35,462 bases of DNA, from contig WFXA01000051.1 of assembly GCA_015490835.1 (NCBI GenBank), positions 1 to 35,462 on the forward strand. The letters are read 5' to 3'. Position 1 is the stretch's first letter. Each line of letters starts with the position of its first letter. Made by a program: the position numbers and the translations under genes. Source of the stretch: Flavobacteriaceae bacterium (GTDB lineage Bacteria; Bacteroidota; Bacteroidia; Flavobacteriales; Flavobacteriaceae). Shown piece after piece: positions 27,331-35,462 of the stretch. The notes under the pieces were generated by a model that made no database searches, was not told the DNA's origin, and saw only the letters and a program-made list of their open reading frames with translations.

Positions 27331-27514
27331 CCCGCATTATTCATATAAAAACGAAGTGAATTATATGAATTTGCTATGGACAAAGGTGGAAATACGGGAA
27401 ACCCCTCCCGATTATTATCGGGATAGAAATGCCCCAAATTTAGGTGTTTTCAAAATACACAAATTTGTTGGTAGTACTTAGTCGTTTAAAAATTCCGTGA
27501 ATTTTTCGGGTTAT
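27327..27514 (+). mobile_element. Miniature hairpin-rich repeat element, copy 2 (180 bp CCCG...CGGG, flanked by TTAA/TTAT)
   Basis: Same orientation and ends as copy 1; carries an extra hairpin TCCCGAT-TATT-ATCGGGA (27406-27423). Confidence 0.85.
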
Positions 27515-27592
27515 AACAAAAGGAATTGTATTTTGGACTAATATATAGTTGTTTTTGGTATAAAATTACAATTTGTTTATAAAAAGTAAGGT

Positions 27593-29651
<2,059 letters not shown>

Positions 29652-29695
29652 TTAAAGCACTTATTAAATTGTATTTTTAAACCGAAACGAATGCG

Positions 29696-30211
29696 ATGTT
29701 GAAGATAATAAAAGAAAAAACATTACAAAAAAGAACACTTAAAAATGTTACTAAGCGAAATGTTTCCAACCGAAATTCGGTGCTTAAAACTATAGGTTTG
29801 CTAATGGATGAAAAGTTTCATAAAAACTTTATAATGCCTAATGAATTTGCCGATTTCTTTAAGGTTTCGGCTAAAAATATTTCTATCCTTACCTATAAAG
29901 CAAAACCATTAAAAAATACAGTACAAGAAGCCAATCAAATAACAAATAAAGATTTTGGTTGGAAAGGCGATTTGCATAACCCGCAAGCTCAAAATTTTTT
30001 AAACCAAGATTTTGATATGCTACTAGGTGTTTATGATGAGAAAAACTCATATTTGGATTGGATGATTTCGCAAAGCAAAGCTAAATTTAAAGTAGGTTTT
30101 AAAAATGCCGACGAAAAATTGTTTGATTTAATTATTCAAGTTTCCCCTTCTGAAAAAGAAATTTTTATAACCGAACTAAAAAAATATTTAATCGTATTAA
30201 ATAAATTATAA
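29696..30211 (+). CDS. Conserved hypothetical protein
   Basis: 171 aa ORF between ligA and dapA; TAATG overlap with dapA suggests coupling. Confidence 0.7.
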   Translation: MLKIIKEKTLQKRTLKNVTKRNVSNRNSVLKTIGLLMDEKFHKNFIMPNEFADFFKVSAKNISILTYKAKPLKNTVQEANQITNKDFGWKGDLHNPQAQNFLNQDFDMLLGVYDEKNSYLDWMISQSKAKFKVGFKNADEKLFDLIIQVSPSEKEIFITELKKYLIVLNKL

Positions 30212-31086
30212 TGAAAGAATTAATAGGTACCGGTGTTGCCCTAATTACACCTTTTAATGAAGACTATTCGGTAGATGTAGAAGCTCTTAAACGAGTTGTA
30301 AATTACAACATAGAAAACGGGATAAATTATTTGGTGGTTTTAGGAACCACTGCCGAGAGCGCTACATTAAGCAAACAAGAAAAACAGTTGGTTGTTAGTA
30401 CCATTGTTTCTGAAAACGCAGGAAGACTACCGTTGGTTTTAGGAATAGGAGGAAACAATACAAATGCCGTTGTGGAAGAAATTAACCAAACCGACTTGTC
30501 AGCATTTACCGCTGTGCTTTCGGTGTCGCCGTATTATAACAAACCTACTCAAGAAGGTATTTATCGGCACTTTTCCAGAATCGCTAGCGTTTCACCTAAA
30601 CCTATTATTTTATACAACGTACCGGGACGTACCGGTTCTAATATTACGGTAGAAACCGTAGTTAGACTGGCAACTGATTTCAAAAATATAGTTGCAATAA
30701 AAGAGGCTTCCGGCGATATTGTTCAAGCAATGAAGCTTATAAATGAAACCCCCGATAATTTTCTAATTATATCGGGCGATGATATGATTACTTTGCCAAT
30801 GGTTCTCTCCGGAGGAGCCGGTGTTATCTCTGTTATAGGGGAAGGTTTTCCAAAACAATTTTCAACCATGGTGCAATTGGGTTTCCAAAACAAAGTAAAA
30901 GAAGCGTATGCTATTCATTATCGGTTGGCTCCTTGCATCGATTATATTTTTCAAGAAGGAAACCCGGCAGGAATAAAAGCAGTTTTTAAAGCAAAAGGAC
31001 TTTGTAACGATGTAGTTCGCCTTCCTTTGGTTTCGGTGAGTAAAACACTACAACATAAAATTGAAGATTTTGTTAAATTGATGTAG
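30211..31086 (+). CDS. dapA: 4-hydroxy-tetrahydrodipicolinate synthase
   Basis: 291 aa; [59 protein letters not shown]. Confidence 0.96.
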   Translation: MKELIGTGVALITPFNEDYSVDVEALKRVVNYNIENGINYLVVLGTTAESATLSKQEKQLVVSTIVSENAGRLPLVLGIGGNNTNAVVEEINQTDLSAFTAVLSVSPYYNKPTQEGIYRHFSRIASVSPKPIILYNVPGRTGSNITVETVVRLATDFKNIVAIKEASGDIVQAMKLINETPDNFLIISGDDMITLPMVLSGGAGVISVIGEGFPKQFSTMVQLGFQNKVKEAYAIHYRLAPCIDYIFQEGNPAGIKAVFKAKGLCNDVVRLPLVSVSKTLQHKIEDFVKLM

Positions 31087-31256
31087 TTTTTAGTTAAATA
31101 TTTCGAAAAAAAAACACCTTTAAATTAAAGCTGATTATTTTCGCATAGATATAAAAAGTTTCACTTTGGGAAAACAATAAATTTTATGATTGGTTGGTAG
31201 CTGTTCAGTTCTTAAATGCATCAAAAATAAAGTTTTTATAATCCCGTTTAATTCAC

Positions 31257-31264
31257 TACTTTTG
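31257..31264 (+). promoter_or_regulatory. Putative bamD -7 box TACTTTTG, 4 nt before ATG
   Basis: TACTTTTG at 31257-31264; ATG at 31269. Confidence 0.45.
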
Positions 31265-31268
31265 CACG

Positions 31269-32084
31269 ATGTTTTTTAGAAAAGTAAATACAATATTCTT
31301 AGTTGCTGTTTTATTGGTGACACTCGTTTCTTGCAACGAATACCAACAAGTACTTAAATCTGATAATTTAGGTGCTAAATATAAAATGGCAGATTCATTA
31401 TATAATATCGGGAAATATAAAAAAGCATTGGTCTTAATGGAGCAGTTGGTTCCTGCATATAGAGGAAAACCACAAGCCGAAAGGTTGATGTTTAATTATG
31501 CCAATACATTTTATAAAATAGGAGACAACTATCTTTCCGGATATCAGTTTGAACGTTTTGTAAAATCGTATCCAAGTAGCGATAGTGTAGAAGTAGCTGC
31601 CTTTCGTTCTGCCGACAGTTATTATAAATTATCCCCAATTTATTCGCTAGATCAAAAAGATACTTATAAAGCATTGGAAAAATTACAAGGTTTTGTTGAT
31701 CAATTCCCAAATTCCTCGTTTCGTCAGCAAGCAAACCAAAGAGTTTTAGAATTAACAGAGAAATTGGAAAAGAAAGATATCGAAACAGCCAAACAGTACC
31801 TTAAAATTGGTGATTATATAAACGATTATAAAGTTGCTATTGCTGCTTTTGATAATTTTATCTCGGATCATCCCGGCTCAAAATACAGAAAAGAAGCTTT
31901 CTTAGGAAGGTTTCAAGCTGCATACCAAAGAGCAATCAACAGTTACCCTCAGTTAAGAGAAGAACGCTTAAAAGAAGCAAAAAAATATTATGATGATTTT
32001 GTAAAATATTATTCATCTTCCGAATTAATGGAAGAAGCCGATGCCATTTTACAAGACATCAACAAACGACTAGAAAAAATCTAA
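31269..32084 (+). CDS. bamD: Outer membrane protein assembly factor BamD, lipoprotein
   Basis: 271 aa; lipobox-like TLVSC, TPR-like repeats, YPSSDSVEVAAFRSADSYYKLSP. Confidence 0.9.
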   Translation: MFFRKVNTIFLVAVLLVTLVSCNEYQQVLKSDNLGAKYKMADSLYNIGKYKKALVLMEQLVPAYRGKPQAERLMFNYANTFYKIGDNYLSGYQFERFVKSYPSSDSVEVAAFRSADSYYKLSPIYSLDQKDTYKALEKLQGFVDQFPNSSFRQQANQRVLELTEKLEKKDIETAKQYLKIGDYINDYKVAIAAFDNFISDHPGSKYRKEAFLGRFQAAYQRAINSYPQLREERLKEAKKYYDDFVKYYSSSELMEEADAILQDINKRLEKI

Positions 32085-32097
32085 ATATCAAGTTATT

Positions 32098-32433
32098 ATG
32101 AAGGATTACAAAAACTCAAATGCACCCGATAATACAATTACATACGATAGAAACAAAATAGATGCTCCAACCGGAAATCTATATGAAGCCATATCTATTA
32201 TAGCAAAAAGAGCAGTTCAAATTAACGGAGATATCAAGAAAGAATTACTTGAAAAATTAGATGAGTTTGCTACGTATAATGATAGTCTGGAAGAAATTTT
32301 TGAAAACAAAGAGCAAATAGAAGTTTCCAGATTTTATGAACGACTTCCTAAACCTCACGCTATTGCAATTGAAGAATGGCTTGAAAATAAAATTTATTAT
32401 CGGAATACAAAGGAAGAAGATAATCAAGAATAG
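32098..32433 (+). CDS. rpoZ: RNA polymerase omega/Rpb6-family subunit
   Basis: 111 aa; TGNLYEAISIIAKRAVQI; located bamD-(this)-coaBC. Confidence 0.8.
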   Translation: MKDYKNSNAPDNTITYDRNKIDAPTGNLYEAISIIAKRAVQINGDIKKELLEKLDEFATYNDSLEEIFENKEQIEVSRFYERLPKPHAIAIEEWLENKIYYRNTKEEDNQE

Positions 32434-32442
32434 TTTTATACC

Positions 32443-33654
32443 ATGTCTGTTTTAAGCGGTAAAAAAATTGTACTGGGCATTACTGCCGGTATTGCTGCTT
32501 ATAAAACTACTTATTTAGTCCGTCAATTAATAAAAAAAGGAGCTCAGGTAAGGGTTGTAATGACACCTTCTTCACAAGAGTTTGTTACTCCTTTAACCCT
32601 ATCTACATTATCCAAAAATCCGGTATACTCCTCGTTCACCAATCAAACAGAAGACACATTAGATTGGAATAACCACGTAGAAATTGGTATGTGGGCAGAT
32701 TTGTTACTTATAGCTCCTGCTACTGCAAACACCTTATCTAAAATGGCAAATGGGGTTTGTGATAATTTATTGCTTGCGGTATATCTTTCGGCGAAATGTC
32801 CTGTTTATTATGCACCTGCAATGGATTTGGATATGTACCAACACCCAACAACTAAAAACTCTTTTGTAAAACTTTCAGAATACGGGAATATTCAAATTCC
32901 GGCTACTTATGGCGAATTAGCAAGCGGACTAATAGGAGAGGGGCGAATGGCAGAACCCGAAGATATTATTGCTTTTATTGAAAAAGACATTCTAAAAAAA
33001 CTTCCTTTGAAGAATAAAACCATATTAATTACTGCCGGACCTACTTTTGAAGCCATAGATCCGGTTCGATTTATCGGAAATCATTCCAGCGGAAAAATGG
33101 GATTTGCCCTATCGGAACAAGCAGCCAATTTGGGCGCAAACGTAATTTTAGTTTCTGGTCCTACACATCTTTCGGTTGTTAACAAGCAAATTAAACGCAT
33201 CGATGTAGTATCTGCACAACAAATGTACGAGGCTGTTCATACAAATTTTTCAACTTGTGATATAGCAATTTTTAGCGCGGCTGTAGCCGATTTTACACCT
33301 AAAAAAGTAGCCGAACAAAAAATAAAAAAGAAAGAAGATGTGCTTTCACTATCGTTAGTTAAAACCAAAGATATTTTGGCTTCGGTTGGAGCAATTAAAG
33401 AAAAACAATTTTTAGTTGGGTTTGCTTTAGAAACACAAAACGAACTTGAAAATGCAAAAAATAAGCTAAAAAAAAAGAATTTAGACTTGATTGTTTTAAA
33501 TTCGCTTAACGATTCGGGAGCAGGTTTTGGAAAAGACACCAATAAGATAACTTTGATAACCAAGGACAATAAAATAATACCTTTTTCAGTTAAACCTAAA
33601 ACCCAAGTAGCTAACGATATATTACAACAAATTATAGACCTCACTTATGCGTAA
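32443..33654 (+). CDS. coaBC: Bifunctional phosphopantothenoylcysteine decarboxylase / phosphopantothenate--cysteine ligase
   Basis: 403 aa; GKKIVLGITAGIAAYK, APATANTLSKMANG, PAMDLDMY, TAGPTFEAIDPVRFIGNHSSGKMG. Confidence 0.96.
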   Translation: MSVLSGKKIVLGITAGIAAYKTTYLVRQLIKKGAQVRVVMTPSSQEFVTPLTLSTLSKNPVYSSFTNQTEDTLDWNNHVEIGMWADLLLIAPATANTLSKMANGVCDNLLLAVYLSAKCPVYYAPAMDLDMYQHPTTKNSFVKLSEYGNIQIPATYGELASGLIGEGRMAEPEDIIAFIEKDILKKLPLKNKTILITAGPTFEAIDPVRFIGNHSSGKMGFALSEQAANLGANVILVSGPTHLSVVNKQIKRIDVVSAQQMYEAVHTNFSTCDIAIFSAAVADFTPKKVAEQKIKKKEDVLSLSLVKTKDILASVGAIKEKQFLVGFALETQNELENAKNKLKKKNLDLIVLNSLNDSGAGFGKDTNKITLITKDNKIIPFSVKPKTQVANDILQQIIDLTYA

Positions 33655-34537
33655 ATTAATAGTTTTAATCATTCTTTTAAGTAGTATTCCGGTAGTTTCT
33701 GCACAAGAACTTAATGCTACGGTAACAATAGATGCAGAGCAAACAGGACAACCTAATGCTCAAGTTTTTAGAACGATGAAGCAACAGCTGGAAGAATTTT
33801 TATCTACCACACAATGGACAGATAAAGAGTATAAAAACCAAGAACGAATAGACTGTAGTTTTACTTTAATTGTAACCGAGTTTGATGGCGATTTTTTTAG
33901 AGCCACATTGCAAGTTTCTGCTTCAAGACCTGTTTTTAACACGACTTACGATAGCCCAACCTATAATTATAACGACAGACAACTAACTTTTACTTACAAA
34001 GAGTTTCAACCTTTGGTATTTAATATTAATAATTTTGACTCAAATTTGGTATCTGTTTTAGCTTATCACGCTTATACAATAATAGGTTTAGATGCCGATA
34101 CTTTTGCTATGGAAGGAGGAATCCCTTATTTTGAAACAGCAAGACAAATTGTTAATACGGCTTCATCGAGCAACTATTTGGGTTGGAAAGCCACTGACGG
34201 AACACAATCCAGATACCGATTTAACGATGCGTTACTCTCTAATGTTTATTCAGAGTTTCATGTGGCAATGTACAAATACCATCGCTTAGGAATGGATTTA
34301 ATGACGGATAAACCAAAAGAAGGAAAAGCAGCTATTATTAGCGCAATGGGACACCTTAAGAATATAAACGACCGAAGACCTAATTCGTTTTTGCTCCGCA
34401 CCTTTTTTGATGCCAAAGCCGATGAAATCGTTGACGTATTTTCTGCCGGACCTAAAGTAGATATTGTAAAACTAGTTGAAAACCTGAACCGAATGGCACC
34501 AACTAAAAGAACACTTTGGTCTAATATTAAATTTTAA
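33647..34537 (+). CDS. DUF4835 / PorD-like type IX secretion protein
   Basis: 296 aa; signal peptide then ELNATVTIDAEQTGQPNAQVFRTMKQQLEEFLSTTQWTDKEY; 8-nt overlap with coaBC. Confidence 0.8.
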   Translation: MRKLIVLIILLSSIPVVSAQELNATVTIDAEQTGQPNAQVFRTMKQQLEEFLSTTQWTDKEYKNQERIDCSFTLIVTEFDGDFFRATLQVSASRPVFNTTYDSPTYNYNDRQLTFTYKEFQPLVFNINNFDSNLVSVLAYHAYTIIGLDADTFAMEGGIPYFETARQIVNTASSSNYLGWKATDGTQSRYRFNDALLSNVYSEFHVAMYKYHRLGMDLMTDKPKEGKAAIISAMGHLKNINDRRPNSFLLRTFFDAKADEIVDVFSAGPKVDIVKLVENLNRMAPTKRTLWSNIKF

Positions 34538-34553
34538 AATAAAAATTAGACTC

Positions 34554-34609
34554 TTGGTGAATCCAAAATATACAAATTGGATTTAACCAATTTTCAAAAA
34601 TTTCATTTT
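34554..34609 (+). terminator. Hairpin with downstream T-rich tract at end of the dapA-to-porD gene run
   Basis: TTGGT.AATCCAA (34554-34566) / TTGGATT..ACCAA (34577-34590), followed by T-rich sequence. Confidence 0.5.
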
Positions 34610-34677
34610 TTTATTATTTTACCCACCTGTTTTTTCTATTTTTTATTTTAATCTTTCACATTTCCCAATTTAGACCC

Positions 34678-34685
34678 TATCTTTG
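34678..34685 (+). promoter_or_regulatory. Putative recN -7 box TATCTTTG
   Basis: Matches TAnnTTTG, 22 nt upstream of the TTG start. Confidence 0.45.
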
Positions 34686-34707
34686 TTTTTTTTAGAAATT
34701 CAAAAAT

Positions 34708-35424
34708 TTGATAACATCATTAACCATACATAATTACGCTTTAATAAACCACATAGAGGTTAATTTAAATAAAGGCTTAACGGTTTTAACCGGAGAAACT
34801 GGAGCCGGAAAATCTATTTTATTGGATGCCTTGTCATTAGTTTTAGGAAAAAGAGCCGATTTAAGCAGTGTAAACGACACATCAAAAAAATGTTATGTAG
34901 AAGCACATCTCGATGTTTCCAATTATAATATAATTTCGGTTTTTAATAAAAACAATTTAGATTACGATTCCGTAACCATTTTACGTAGAGAATTGCTTCC
35001 GGGTGGAAAATCCAGAGCCTTTGTTAACGACTCGCCGGTTACCTTATCCCAATTACAAGCGGTTTCCAATTATTTAATAGATATTCATAATCAGCATCAA
35101 ACACTTTCGTTGTTTTCTGAAAATTTTCAGTTTCAATTGTTAGACACATTAGCCGATAACGCATCGGTACTTGCAGAATTTTCAAAAACTCGAAATCTAT
35201 ATTTAACTGTTTCAAAAGAATTACAAAGTATAAGCCAACAAAAAATTGAAGCCGAAAAGGAGCAAGATTATAACCTTTTTCTTTTAAACGAGCTGCAATC
35301 GCTTCCACTTTCAAAAATTAATCAACAAGATTTAGAAGAACAATTAGATACACTCTCCAATGTAGAGCTAATTCAGCAATCGTTGGGGCAAGTAATTCAA
35401 ATTTTTTCGCAAGAATCTATAGGT
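34708..35424 (+). CDS. recN: DNA repair protein RecN, N-terminal part, truncated by contig edge
   Basis: Frame reads LITSLTIHNYALINHIEVNLNKGLTVLTGETGAGKSILLDALSLVLGKRAD...HNQHQ. Absent from the ORF track because it has no stop in the window. Confidence 0.9.
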
Positions 35425-35462
35425 CTGTCTCTTATACACATCTCCGAGGCCCACGAGACAGG
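35425..35462 (+). other. Nextera/Tn5 sequencing adapter contamination
   Basis: CTGTCTCTTATACACATCT (Tn5 mosaic end) + CCGAGGCCCACGAGAC, equal to the Nextera trailing adapter with one extra G. Confidence 0.97.

Noticed and set aside
27266-27481. 71-aa ORF spanning aquaporin 3' end and repeat copy 2
   Set aside because: Out of frame with aquaporin and runs into the repeat; the equivalent frame is not kept as an ORF in copy 1.
33237-33644. 135-aa - strand ORF inside coaBC
   Set aside because: Antisense to a confident gene; biased composition.
35425-35462. Natural Tn5-type transposon end
   Set aside because: The bases after the mosaic end match the commercial Nextera primer sequence.

Overview
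The window looks like a Bacteroidota, probably Flavobacteriaceae, contig. It is mostly housekeeping genes: glmM, rhomboid, mutL, ybaB, S9 oligopeptidase, a cysteine-synthase-like plus AOS pair, yceI, sulP, M14 peptidase, PUR/DUF3276, ABC exporter, leucine dehydrogenase, pheT, recG, aquaporin, ligA, dapA, bamD, rpoZ, coaBC, porD-like and recN. The most interesting signals are not in the ORF track. (1) A 166/180-bp hairpin-rich repeat, bounded by TTAA-CCCG...CGGG, occurs twice. One copy splits a T9SS-type subtilisin gene between its catalytic His and Ser. Removing exactly 170 bp (element plus one TTAA) restores the frame and a normal subtilase sequence. The second copy abuts or provides the aquaporin stop codon. 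(2) The first 72 bp encode the N-terminus of an IS110-family (DEDD) transposase (MKKEITFDQVIDRGCGIDVHKSVI) on the minus strand. Its upstream noncoding region has two long stem-loops with internal loops, placed where a bridge RNA would be expected. (3) The convergent intergenic region between leucine dehydrogenase and the DUF2007 gene is built of two degenerate heptanucleotide arrays running essentially stop codon to stop codon. (4) The last 38 bp are a Nextera/Tn5 adapter, so the right edge is an artefact that truncates recN. (5) A cysteine-synthase-like gene next to an alpha-oxoamine synthase gene is a plausible sulfonolipid (capnine-type) pathway. All assignments come from reading the sequence; no searches or folding programs were run.
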